Assembly: GCA_919901555.1 (NCBI GenBank)
Contig: CAKKPG010000045.1
Coordinates: 1-38,011, forward strand
Direction of reading: 5' to 3'
Length of the DNA stretch: 38,011 bases
Origin: Nitrospiria bacterium
GTDB lineage: Bacteria > Nitrospirota > UBA9217
In this document: positions 7,321 through 14,761 of the stretch, one piece after another
Layout: each line of letters starts with the position of its first letter
How positions within the stretch are numbered: position 1 is the first letter of the stretch
Made by a program: the position numbers and the translations under genes
The notes under the pieces: generated by a model
The model's input: the letters and a program-made list of their open reading frames with translations, nothing else
The model's database searches: none
What the model was told of the DNA's origin: nothing

Positions 7321-8265
7321 TCAGATCATCTTCAGGACGATCTTCCCCCTCGCCTTCCCGCTCTCGCTGTAGGCAAGGGCTTCCTTGGCCTTGTCCAGGG
7401 AATACACCTTGTCGATGACGATCTTGATCCTGCCTGCTTCCAGTTGCAGCTTCATCCATTCCATGTCCGCCTCATTCGGCGCGACCATGATCATCCGGGC
7501 CTTCTTCCTCGTGAGAAAACCGGTCACGTACTGGTTCAGAATCACCGAAACCGCAGGGAGCGTGCTGATGTAAACTCCTTTCGACGTGAGCGCCTTCTTG
7601 CAGTCGCCAAAGGAGCGCTTGGCCGCTGCGTCGAAGATGATATCATAACTGACGCTGCCTTTGACAAAATCTTCCGACCTATAATCGATGGCGTGGTCCG
7701 CACCGAGACTTTTCACAAAGCCGATGTTCGCCCCGCTGCAGACCGCCGTGACCTCTGCGCCGAATATTTTTGCGATCTGCACGGCGATGTGCCCCACGCC
7801 TCCTGAAGCGCCGTTGATCAGGACCTTCCGGCCGGAGGCAATATGCCCCTTGTCCCGCAAAGCCTGGAGCGCGGTAAGGCCTGCAATAGGTATCGAAGCC
7901 GCTTCCTCGAAGCCGATGTTCTTTGGCTTGGGAAAGACGGTCTTTTCCGGCGCGATCGCATGTTCCGCAAAGGCCCCCATGGACCTTATGCCGGGAACGG
8001 CGATGACAGCGTCCCTTTTCCTGAATTTCTTCGCGAGGTTGCCGGCCTCAATCACTTCCCCCGCGCATTCCCTGCCCAGGACCATGGGAAACCTGCTTCC
8101 CGCGACCATCTTGAGCATTCCGCTCCTGGTCTTCCAGTCCACGGGATTGATGCTCGCAGCATGCACTTTGATGAGCACGTCATTCGGCCCGGCGGAAGGC
8201 CGGGGCACGTCCCTGATTTCCACCACGTCGTTCCCGCCGAATCTGTTTATGACGACAGCTTTCAT
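7321..8265 (-). CDS. Zinc-independent MDR oxidoreductase (quinone oxidoreductase-like)
   Basis: This 314-residue medium-chain dehydrogenase/reductase belongs to the NADPH:quinone oxidoreductase group. The N-terminal GroES-like domain includes INPVDWKTRSG (about 42-52) and GRECAGEV. The nucleotide-binding domain has GASGGVGHIAVQIAK in the middle. The cysteine and histidine ligands of the catalytic zinc in alcohol dehydrogenases are absent, and the C-terminus ARGKIVLKM is typical of this subgroup. It likely reduces quinones or enones with NADPH; the substrate is open. The start at 8265 has a GAGG site eight bases upstream. The 85 bases between it and the receiver-PilZ gene hold nothing recognisable. 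Confidence 0.88.
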   Translation of the reverse strand: MKAVVINRFGGNDVVEIRDVPRPSAGPNDVLIKVHAASINPVDWKTRSGMLKMVAGSRFPMVLGRECAGEVIEAGNLAKKFRKRDAVIAVPGIRSMGAFAEHAIAPEKTVFPKPKNIGFEEAASIPIAGLTALQALRDKGHIASGRKVLINGASGGVGHIAVQIAKIFGAEVTAVCSGANIGFVKSLGADHAIDYRSEDFVKGSVSYDIIFDAAAKRSFGDCKKALTSKGVYISTLPAVSVILNQYVTGFLTRKKARMIMVAPNEADMEWMKLQLEAGRIKIVIDKVYSLDKAKEALAYSESGKARGKIVLKMI

Positions 8266-8336
8266 GATTATACCTCGGAGCATAAATTTTTAGTCAGCTA
8301 AGAAGCAAATGCTACCCAAAATGGAAACAAAATTCA

Positions 8337-8513
8337 GCCACGAAGGCTCTAAGGCACGAAAAAGGCATTGCAAAAATCAAATTGTAAATGCAAATTGTAA
8401 AATTGCGGTATGGCCCCAGGCCATGATTTAGATTCCTTCATTTTGACTTTTGCATTCTGCACTCTGCATTTTGCATTCATCAGACCTCGTTCCTTGCGCC
8501 GAAGCGAAGTGGC
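8337..8513 (+). repeat. About 165-bp palindromic element, copy 1
   Basis: The element starts with GCCACGAAGG and AAGGCACGAA, continues with several GCAAAT/GCAAAA words, and is centred on GGTATGGCC, three bases, GGCCATGATTTA. It then runs through TTTGACTTTTGCATT and TCTGCATTTTGCATT to a degenerate right end. Copy 2 at 23157 shares the core almost base for base; copy 3 at 24137 is inverted. The right terminus here is diverged relative to copy 2. It fills most of the gap between the cupredoxin gene and the MDR gene. Confidence 0.8.
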
Positions 8514-8553
8514 TGATCTGGGTAGTTATCTTTACCGTTCTCTTCCCTCTTCT

Positions 8554-8595
8554 CTCTTCCGTCATCCCTCTTCCGTCATCGCTCTTCCGTCATCG
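8554..8595. repeat. 14-bp tandem repeat, three units
   Basis: CTCTTCCGTCATCC is followed directly by two copies of CTCTTCCGTCATCG. The array ends eight bases from the cupredoxin stop codon on the minus strand. Three units without spacers is not a CRISPR. Confidence 0.85.
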
Positions 8596-8603
8596 CTATT
8601 GAG

Positions 8604-9020
8604 CTACTCCACGACCTCAAGCATGCCGTGCATGCCCCGGTCCTTGTGGCTCTTGAAGAAGAGAAGCCGCTTGGTGCATTCGAAGGGGTATTTTCCCACC
8701 TTCGTAGGCGTAAACTGTATGCTCTTCGGCTCAGTGCTCAGGGATTCCTCGATATTGATACCCGCATCGGGGGCCTTGATAACGATGTTGTGGGGCGCGA
8801 TCCCGCCTGCCTTCTTGACCTTCAACTCGACGGGGACGTTCACCTTTACGACGATCACGTTCGGGTCGAAATAGTACGTGTCACCGGTCATCTCCACCCG
8901 CTGGACCCCGTCGGGATCTATCGTCGCAACAACACGCTTCTCAACCCGTTCATCTCCCCAGGCGATAAATGCCACGGCAAGAAGCAGCGCCGCGATAAGT
9001 ATGTATTTAAGGTATCTCAT
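8604..9020 (-). CDS. Exported cupredoxin-domain protein
   Basis: The 138-residue product starts with a signal peptide (about 1-24, ending at AWG) and then forms one cupredoxin domain. Candidate type 1 copper ligands are the histidine in PHNIVIK, the cysteine in PFECTK, and the histidine and methionine in the C-terminal DRGMHGM stretch. FDPNVIVVKVN is the family's usual second strand. Such proteins carry electrons or bind copper in the periplasm. The start at 9020 is preceded by GGAGG. A longer in-frame reading to 9086 would destroy the signal peptide. The S-adenosylmethionine synthetase gene lies 80 bases upstream. Confidence 0.85.
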   Translation of the reverse strand: MRYLKYILIAALLLAVAFIAWGDERVEKRVVATIDPDGVQRVEMTGDTYYFDPNVIVVKVNVPVELKVKKAGGIAPHNIVIKAPDAGINIEESLSTEPKSIQFTPTKVGKYPFECTKRLLFFKSHKDRGMHGMLEVVE

Positions 9021-9100
9021 GGTTCCCTCCTCCTCCCTGCGTTGTTGCCTCTGTTTTATCTCATCACACTTCTTGCGGTTTGTCAAGGGACCGCTGGTCC

Positions 9101-10303
9101 TCAGCAGATCGGATACTTGCCCCTGCTCAATTCCCTGCAGAACGCCGAGATCCTTGAAAATTCACGTTCGAACACATCTTCAGCCTTTTGCTGTATGGCG
9201 CTCAAACGCATCCCCCGTTCGAGCAGGACCTGGGCGGTCGCCACCTGCGGCTGGTCGATGGGCGTGCCGATCCTGCTCAGGAGCAGGACGTAGACCTCCC
9301 GGACGCCTTCGATCGTTTCGTAGAGTTCTTTTGCGATCTTGTGCGCAAGGACATTATAGATCTTCCCCACATGGCTTACGGGGTTCTTCCCGGCGGCGGC
9401 TTCTGTTCCCATGGGCCGGTTCATGGAGATGAGGCCGTTCACCCTGTTGCCGCGCCCCACCTGGCCCGAGTCCGCGTCCTCCGCCGAAGTGCCCAGGAGG
9501 CTGAGGTATACTCCTCCGAGCCCCCTGCCTTTCTCGTCCAGCGTGTTATAATGAAGCGTGATGCTCTTGAACCCCCCGGACCGCCCGCTGAACCGCTGCA
9601 TGTCCCGAAGGACCGCGTCTTTCCGTTCAAAATAGTCCTTCTCGGACCTCACGGAACGGCACAGGAGCGGCATGGCGACCGTAAGGTCGAGGTTATGGTT
9701 CATCCTGAGGCCCATGACCTTGACGTCCTCGCCGGTCTCGGGATACTTTCTCTTGAACTGTTTTGAATTGAGATAGCGCTCCAGCTCGAGGACAGCGGTC
9801 TCGGTGGGACTGAAGGGATAATATCCGACTGCCGCGGAGGTGTCGTTCGCGCCCCTCGTCTTCCCCGAGCGGGAAAAGATGTCCGTCAGCTCTTCCGAGC
9901 CCGGGGCAAGCACGACATGATAGTGAACGTGCTTTTCAGGGTCAACGAACCGCATGTTCTTTTTGAGCCAGTCTTTCGCGGCATCCACGGCAATGTCGGG
10001 CACCGGGATCTTTTTGGCGCCGGCAGTGAACGTGGCGCGGTCGCCGATGAAAAGCTCCATGGGTTTCAAAACCTTCCCTCCGCCGAACCGCTTCTCCGTC
10101 CTCCCGGCGGCAAGGAGGCCTTTGTCGATATTATGGTGGAGGACGGCCCCGAACTCCCGGAGGTATTCCCGGGAAAGGGCGATGGAAACGGCCTCCATCA
10201 TGGAGTCGCAGAGGTAATCAGGGTGGCCCGTGCCCTTGCGCTCCACGATCTCGACCCGCTGCCCGGTAACGGGCATGCCGGTGTAGGGTTCTATGACGAT
10301 CAT
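9101..10303 (-). CDS. mat: Archaeal-type S-adenosylmethionine synthetase
   Basis: It makes S-adenosylmethionine from methionine and ATP. The 400-residue protein belongs to the archaeal-type family, which is unrelated at close range to bacterial MetK. Landmarks are VERKGTGHPDYLCD (about 20-33), HHNIDKGLLAAG (about 56-67), DTSAAVGYYPFSPTE, RMNHNLDLTVAMP, and a long C-terminal signature GRGNRVNGLISMNRP followed by GKNPVSHVGK. Length is normal for the family (about 400). No Shine-Dalgarno sequence precedes the ATG. A TAAACT -10-like box ends six bases before it, so the mRNA may be leaderless. It stands divergent to the kinase gene, with 132 bases between them. Confidence 0.95.
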   Translation of the reverse strand: MIVIEPYTGMPVTGQRVEIVERKGTGHPDYLCDSMMEAVSIALSREYLREFGAVLHHNIDKGLLAAGRTEKRFGGGKVLKPMELFIGDRATFTAGAKKIPVPDIAVDAAKDWLKKNMRFVDPEKHVHYHVVLAPGSEELTDIFSRSGKTRGANDTSAAVGYYPFSPTETAVLELERYLNSKQFKRKYPETGEDVKVMGLRMNHNLDLTVAMPLLCRSVRSEKDYFERKDAVLRDMQRFSGRSGGFKSITLHYNTLDEKGRGLGGVYLSLLGTSAEDADSGQVGRGNRVNGLISMNRPMGTEAAAGKNPVSHVGKIYNVLAHKIAKELYETIEGVREVYVLLLSRIGTPIDQPQVATAQVLLERGMRLSAIQQKAEDVFEREFSRISAFCRELSRGKYPIC

Positions 10304-10435
10304 AATTTAAGTTTACCACAGATCGAGGGCGTTCTGTCCGGGACCTGTCACGGGTGCGGCGAAGATGGAACTTGACATTATGCCCATGATTCATTACTTT
10401 AGAGAACAGGGAGAAGACTCTTACGGTATTGCCAT

Positions 10436-12175
10436 ATGAAACGCGGACTTTTCAAACGCATCTTCATCCTCTACGCCGTCATCCTGCTGCTGGCGCTGCT
10501 CGGCACGGAGCTTTACGTCACCGGCGCCATACGCGAGAGCTCTATCAGCAGCCTGCGGGACAACCTCGCAATCCAGGCATCGCTTATTGCCCGGGACGTC
10601 CCCTTCCGGTCCCCCGCCCCCCTCGACGGCCTCTCCAGGCGGTTCAAAGAGCTTACCCGTGCGCGGGTCACGATCATTGCCGGGGACGGCAGGGTCATGG
10701 GCGATTCGGACCACGACTCGTCCACCATGGACAACCACAGGGACAGACTCGAAGTGCAGCAGGCCAGCCTGGGCAGGACCGGCATGGCCGTCCGCCACAG
10801 CGATACCCTGGGATATGATCTCCTCTACGTTGCGGAAAAGATCACCCAGGGGGGCGGAACGCAGGGGTTTGTCCGGCTGAGCGTGCACTTGAAGGACGTG
10901 GACGCCTCGGTGAACCTGCTCAGGATGAAGATCATCATCGCCGTGAGCGCCATCCTTCTTGTCGCGGGTCTGTTCTCCTTCTGGAAGATCGAACACCTCC
11001 GCAGGCTCACCACGCAGATTCGAGACTTCGCCACGGCCGTGGCGCAAGGCGACCTCGGCAAGAGGCTCTTCCTCACCCGCGCCGGAGAGTTCGACGAGAT
11101 CGCCGAGAGCCTGAACACCATGTCCGTGGAACTGAAACAGAGCATGGCCGCGACCGAGGAAGAACGGAACCGGCTGGCCGTCATCCTGAGCAGCATCCCC
11201 GACGCCCTGCTCATCAGCGACGCGGGCGGCGTCATCCGGATCGCGAGCTCCGCGTCGCGGAAGTTCTTCGGCGACGTCCTGCTTCCCGGGAAACAGTTCG
11301 TCGAGGTCGTCCGGGACCGGGAGTTCCTTTCCCTCCTGGACAGCGTGCGGCGGGACCATATGCCCGGAGTTGCCGAATTCACCCTTGAGCGTCCCGAGGA
11401 ACGGCACTGCGTTGCGCGGGTGTCTCCCCTCTCCTATCGCGAGGGCGAAGTATCGGGCTTCATCGCCATCTTCCACGACATCACCCAACTCAAGAAGCTC
11501 GAACAGGTGCGGAAGGACTTCGTCGCCAACATCTCCCACGAGATCAAGACGCCCATCACGGCCATCGGCGGCTTCGCCGATACCCTGCTGGAAGGCGCCC
11601 TCGACGACCGGGAGCACGCACGAAAGTTCGTTGAGACCATCAAGGCGAACAGCCTGCGGATCAACAGCCTCGTGGACGACCTCATGACCATTTCAAAGAT
11701 CGAGCTGGGCGTCATCAACGTGGAAAAATCAGCCATTGCCTTCGAGGACGCGGCGGACACGGTCCTGACCATGCTGCAGGAAAAGGCACGGGAAAAGAAC
11801 CTCACGCTGAAGGCGGTGGTCCCCCGTGATCTCGGCACGATCCAGGCCGACCGCGACAGGCTGGTCCAGATATTGACGAACCTCGTGGACAATGCCATCA
11901 AGTTCACCGAGACCGGCGGGGTGACATTCGGCATGGGTGAGGAAAAGGGAAGGGCTCACCTTTTCGTGGAAGATACGGGGATCGGGATACCGGAAAAGCA
12001 CCTTTCGCGCCTCGGGGAACGCTTTTACCGCGTCGATGCCGCGCGGTCCAGGAACATGGGCGGCACGGGCCTCGGCCTCGCGATCGTGAAGCACCTGGTC
12101 AAAGCCCACGGCTGGGACATGCAGATCGAGAGCTCGGTGGGAAAAGGGACGAAGGTGAGGATTTTTATAGCGTGA
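10436..12175 (+). CDS. phoR: PhoR-like membrane sensor histidine kinase
   Basis: The 579-residue kinase has a first membrane helix (about 6-28), an extracytoplasmic sensor domain (about 29-162), a second helix (about 165-184), HAMP (about 185-237), PAS (about 243-350), a HisKA domain with SHEIKTP (phospho-accepting His368) and a complete HATPase domain. The ATPase has N box NLVDNAIKF (482-490), G1 DTGIGIP (513-519), F box ERFYRVD and G2 GGTGLGLAIV (542-551). This order is that of PhoR-type kinases controlling phosphate or envelope stress responses. No response-regulator gene is adjacent in the window, so the partner is unknown. The last 49 codons are duplicated at 12584-12732. Confidence 0.92.
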   Translation: MKRGLFKRIFILYAVILLLALLGTELYVTGAIRESSISSLRDNLAIQASLIARDVPFRSPAPLDGLSRRFKELTRARVTIIAGDGRVMGDSDHDSSTMDNHRDRLEVQQASLGRTGMAVRHSDTLGYDLLYVAEKITQGGGTQGFVRLSVHLKDVDASVNLLRMKIIIAVSAILLVAGLFSFWKIEHLRRLTTQIRDFATAVAQGDLGKRLFLTRAGEFDEIAESLNTMSVELKQSMAATEEERNRLAVILSSIPDALLISDAGGVIRIASSASRKFFGDVLLPGKQFVEVVRDREFLSLLDSVRRDHMPGVAEFTLERPEERHCVARVSPLSYREGEVSGFIAIFHDITQLKKLEQVRKDFVANISHEIKTPITAIGGFADTLLEGALDDREHARKFVETIKANSLRINSLVDDLMTISKIELGVINVEKSAIAFEDAADTVLTMLQEKAREKNLTLKAVVPRDLGTIQADRDRLVQILTNLVDNAIKFTETGGVTFGMGEEKGRAHLFVEDTGIGIPEKHLSRLGERFYRVDAARSRNMGGTGLGLAIVKHLVKAHGWDMQIESSVGKGTKVRIFIA

Positions 12176-12266
12176 TAATCCTATTGAACTGCTGGAATCG
12201 CTAAAACCGTTCATCAGCCTCGAGGAGTATACGGTAGCGCGGCTGTATCTGGAGGGAAAAACATGA
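12171..12266 (+). pseudogene. Fragment of a coding frame fused after the kinase stop
   Basis: After the kinase TGA a second frame reads about 31 codons of protein-like sequence, including PFISLEEYTVARLYLEGK, and ends in a TGA overlapping the next ATG. It has no start codon. The LYLEGK end resembles the segment before the helix-turn-helix of small antitoxins. I read it as a relic of an upstream gene brought in with the antitoxin-like gene. Confidence is limited by length. Confidence 0.35.
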
Positions 12267-12568
12267 GAGCAAAAGCATTGAGATTGCCGGACAACCTGCT
12301 TCACGCCGTTAAATTCGCGGAGAAGAAGGAAAAGCTCGACGAGCCCACTGCGCTGAGAAAGTTCCTGCGGCTTGGAGCGGAGAAATATGTGGCGGACAGT
12401 TACGAGCGGGGAGAGGTCAGTCTGCGAGAAGCTGCCGGCGTGCTGGACATGTCCACACGCGACACCATCGAACTCTTCTGGGATTTGGGCATCACCGGCA
12501 ATGTTGACGCCGACAAGACGTTCAAAGCGATCGCTGCTGTTGAGAAAAAGTCGGCAAAGAGCCGGTAG
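12263..12568 (+). CDS. UPF0175-like antitoxin, no toxin next to it
   Basis: The 101-residue protein has an N-terminal ribbon-helix-helix-like stretch ([12 protein letters not shown]) and then a helix-turn-helix region (about 33-75) containing [30 protein letters not shown] and ELFWDLGI. That pattern is the UPF0175 family, known or proposed antitoxins and DNA-binding proteins usually paired with a PIN-domain toxin. GGAGGG lies six bases before the ATG. Downstream, where the toxin would be expected, there is instead a diverged copy of the end of the kinase gene, so this is an orphan antitoxin or one left over from a larger insertion. Confidence 0.75.
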   Translation: MRAKALRLPDNLLHAVKFAEKKEKLDEPTALRKFLRLGAEKYVADSYERGEVSLREAAGVLDMSTRDTIELFWDLGITGNVDADKTFKAIAAVEKKSAKSR

Positions 12569-12583
12569 CCGGACGGATATTAC

Positions 12584-12732
12584 TACGCGTCGATATCGCG
12601 CGGTCGCGGAACATGGGCGGGACGGGCTCCGGCCTCGCGATCGTGAAGCACCTGGTCAAGGCCCACGGCTGGGACATGCAGATCGAGAGCGCGGTGGGAA
12701 AAGATACGAGAGTAAGGATTTTTACAGCGTGA
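12584..12732 (+). pseudogene. Duplicate 3' end of the PhoR-like kinase gene
   Basis: These 149 bases match the last part of the kinase gene (12027-12175) at about 88-89% identity by hand alignment (17 mismatches, no gaps). The frame is intact: it runs from the RVD of the F box through the G2 box to the stop. GLGL has changed to GSGL in the ATP lid. There is no start codon and no upstream kinase body, so it cannot be a working gene. Similarity ends right at the stop codon in both copies. Confidence 0.85.
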
Positions 12733-12793
12733 GCTCAGTCTAACGCTCGCCGAAGTCCTTCGTGGCAAAGTCCCTGCTGACAGCAAATTGGCG

Positions 12794-12822
12794 TTGACAG
12801 CAACGTTTCTTATCAATAAACT
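12794..12822 (+). promoter_or_regulatory. Sigma-70 promoter with perfect -35 box
   Basis: TTGACA (12794-12799) and TAAACT (12817-12822) are separated by 17 bases. No ORF of useful length starts just downstream, and a terminator follows 63 bases later. Confidence 0.65.
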
Positions 12823-12828
12823 AAAGCC

Positions 12829-12906
12829 ATGTTGCGAGACACTCCAGACCCCTGTTTCGATTTTTACTTTTCGTAACACTCCGGGCGGCCCTGTGGCCGC
12901 TTTTTG
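12829..12906 (+). ncRNA. Candidate small RNA between promoter and terminator
   Basis: A transcript starting about seven bases after the -10 box and ending in the T-run of the hairpin would be about 75-80 nt. It contains no convincing ribosome-binding site with a frame. I match it to no known RNA family. The identification rests only on the promoter-terminator spacing. Confidence 0.35.
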
Positions 12907-12910
12907 TGTT
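12885..12910 (+). terminator. Rho-independent terminator
   Basis: A perfect 6-bp GC-only stem (GCGGCC/GGCCGC) with a CTGT loop is followed directly by TTTTTGTGTTTT. Confidence 0.7.
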
Positions 12911-12937
12911 TTGTGCCAATGTGGAATCAAAATTCCA

Positions 12938-13035
12938 CCACGAGGCACCAAGACACAAAGAAAACTCGAAGGATTGAGAGATTTATTGAACCGAAACTTC
13001 CGAATCAATTTCTTCGAGCCTTCGCGTCTTCGTGG
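12938..13035. repeat. CCACGAGG...CTTCGTGG inverted element
   Basis: The left end reads CCACGAGGCACCAAGACAC and the right end GCCTTCGCGTCTTCGTGG, which are largely complementary. The termini resemble those of the about 165-bp element elsewhere in the window, but the interior is different, so this is a related or convergent family. It ends 36 bases before the next gene. Confidence 0.65.
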
Positions 13036-13071
13036 CAGATACGGTTCTGGTTTGTCCGGGTTGGGGTGATA

Positions 13072-13386
13072 ATGAGGAGCGGAAATGGGGTAAGAAGATC
13101 AGTCTCTATCGCACTCGCCCTGGTTTTTCTCCTCGTCACCGCAGCACAGGCAGCCGAGTTCTGGGCGTCGAGAAAATCGAACAAGTACCACTACCCCTCC
13201 TGCCAATGGGCCCAGAAGATCAAACCGCAGAATCTTATCGTATTCTCCAGCCCCGAAGAGGCTATCAGGGCAGGCTATGTGCCGTGCAAAGTCTGCAGAC
13301 CGCCGGTCTCCTCACGTGCTGAATTAGACAAAGACAATAAACATAATCTCATGAAAAAGACTTTACAATTTGCTGCAGGTGATTGA
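13072..13386 (+). CDS. Small exported protein with Ada-like cysteine motif
   Basis: The 104-residue product has a signal peptide (about 1-25, cut after AAQA) and a compact domain with YHYPSCQWAQKI and, about 25 residues on, GYVPCKVCRPP. The three cysteines and surrounding residues match the zinc-binding domain first known from Ada, which is often found in exported form, sometimes attached to nucleases. No nuclease domain is present here. The start at 13072 was chosen because the signal peptide begins there. The open frame upstream runs through the inverted repeat. Confidence 0.75.
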   Translation: MRSGNGVRRSVSIALALVFLLVTAAQAAEFWASRKSNKYHYPSCQWAQKIKPQNLIVFSSPEEAIRAGYVPCKVCRPPVSSRAELDKDNKHNLMKKTLQFAAGD

Positions 13387-13482
13387 TCGGAAGGTGGTTG
13401 CTCTGATGCGGAATTTATCAATGGAGGTACAGGATCAAATCTTTGATGTCGACAATAGAGTCGCCGATAATAGGAGAGTATA

Positions 13483-14103
13483 ATGAAACATCTACCAATA
13501 TTTGCCTTGATTCTTATTGTGATCGTCATTTGTCCAAGTACGCAGGCGCAGGAGGAACTGTTTGAAGGCAGGATTGTGGAAAATGTCTACAAGAACGAAA
13601 AACTCGGCTGGGAGACCGTGATTCCCGCAGGATGGGTTGTTCGTTCAAAGAGCGAAATTGCGCGGATTGAAGGTATGGGGAAAGAGGCGATGGAAAAAGC
13701 TCTCAAACAGAAGGTCGTGCCTGATCACACGCCGCTGCTGTATCTTCAAAAAGATCAGTTCAACCGTTTTACCTCCGCCGCCCAGAAGTTTGATCTCAAA
13801 CGGGACGGCCGCTACAAGGACCAGCAGGAGTTCGTTTTTAAGTCGATCATCGATGCGTACCGGACCCAGGGCATAACGTTTGATCGCAAGCGGGGGAAAG
13901 AACTTATCGGAGGGCTTGAGTTTGAGTCAATGCAGGTGACTTTGTATACGCCCGATAGAAAAAAGGTAATCGCGCACCAGATCGTATATGACCGATTGAT
14001 TAATGAGAGATCGCTGATGGTCAGCGTCATGTTCAATAACGACGCTGACAGAACGAGCATGGTGGACTCGCTGAAAAAATCCAGATTTTTAAAAAAGAGA
14101 TAG
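13483..14103 (+). CDS. Exported protein of unknown function
   Basis: The 206-residue protein has a signal peptide (about 1-22, ending STQA) and a mature part with a PsbP-like look: YKNEKLGWETVIPAGWVV near the start, then alternating strands and helices, and a final segment resembling proteins that predict effects of peptides on membranes only in general shape. I cannot name a function. AGGAGAG lies six bases upstream of the ATG. A tiny frame of about 26 codons (13406-13486) ends overlapping this ATG and could couple translation, but I do not call it a gene. Confidence 0.7.
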   Translation: MKHLPIFALILIVIVICPSTQAQEELFEGRIVENVYKNEKLGWETVIPAGWVVRSKSEIARIEGMGKEAMEKALKQKVVPDHTPLLYLQKDQFNRFTSAAQKFDLKRDGRYKDQQEFVFKSIIDAYRTQGITFDRKRGKELIGGLEFESMQVTLYTPDRKKVIAHQIVYDRLINERSLMVSVMFNNDADRTSMVDSLKKSRFLKKR

Positions 14104-14145
14104 CATCACAAATGAAAGCAACCAAATCGCAAAAGGAGCATAAAC

Positions 14146-14622
14146 ATGAAAGTCATCCATACCGCATTTCTGTTCTTCGTCCTGGCGGTTCTGGGCTGCG
14201 GCTCTGACAATACGTTCCAGCTCGGGAGTCTCGAGATAATCACGGGGTCCGGTGTGACGCCGGACGCGGGGGAAGATCATCTCCGATTCGATGCAACCGG
14301 CGCCATCACCTACGAGCAATATAACCAGTTCTCGGACAGATTCGCCTCCTGGCAAGACCAGCTTACTGCGACCGAAAAGGCCCATCTCGAAGATCTCTGC
14401 GACGCTGCAAACGTCCTTGGCCAGCAGGACATCTCGGCACCTGCGGATCCGCCCTGTCTGGTGGGCGGCTCCGCGATCCAGGTCCTGGCCGGTTCCAGCA
14501 CCGGCCTGATGAATAGTTTCACCATTGCTGGGGAGGTTTTGTGCGATCCGGACCTTATCCCTGCGGGTGTCAATGCCCTGCTTGCGGAAGCAGACCGGTT
14601 GAAAACCAAATACCAGCCGTGA
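14146..14622 (+). CDS. Small lipoprotein of unknown function
   Basis: The 158-residue protein has a lipoprotein signal peptide with lipobox LAVLGC (lipid-attached Cys at about residue 18). The mature part is acidic, with two cysteines about 20 residues apart (EDLCDA and DPPCLV) and a third near the end (VLCDPD). No family is recognised. A strong AAAAGGAG site precedes the ATG, and it follows the preceding exported protein by 42 bases, so the two may be co-transcribed. Confidence 0.7.
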   Translation: MKVIHTAFLFFVLAVLGCGSDNTFQLGSLEIITGSGVTPDAGEDHLRFDATGAITYEQYNQFSDRFASWQDQLTATEKAHLEDLCDAANVLGQQDISAPADPPCLVGGSAIQVLAGSSTGLMNSFTIAGEVLCDPDLIPAGVNALLAEADRLKTKYQP

Positions 14623-14694
14623 GGAGTTTTCATCGGGCGACAAACCCCGGCCGGGCTGACACGGCTGGTTCCTTTCGGGTCCCCATGATGCCTG

Positions 14695-14703
14695 TGCTAT
14701 ACT
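14695..14703 (+). promoter_or_regulatory. Candidate extended -10 promoter
   Basis: TGCTATACT... in the form TG, one base, TATACT sits 59 bases before the Asp-box lipoprotein start. The -35 region is poor. Confidence 0.4.
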
Positions 14704-14761
14704 ATAAGCCAGTAAATTTACCGCGGCCTGCAAAGGCCCCGAAAGGACGAATGGTGTTTTT

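Noticed and set aside
8554-8595. Tandem repeat as a CRISPR remnant
   Set aside because: The units are 14 bp, directly adjacent and without spacers. No cas genes are in the window.
10421-11617. A 398-codon open frame on the minus strand
   Set aside because: It lies entirely over the PhoR-like kinase gene, which has full domain support. It has no motif of its own.
13406-13486. A 26-codon ORF overlapping the start of the exported protein gene at 13483
   Set aside because: Too short to judge and no conserved feature. Mentioned only as a possible coupling peptide.
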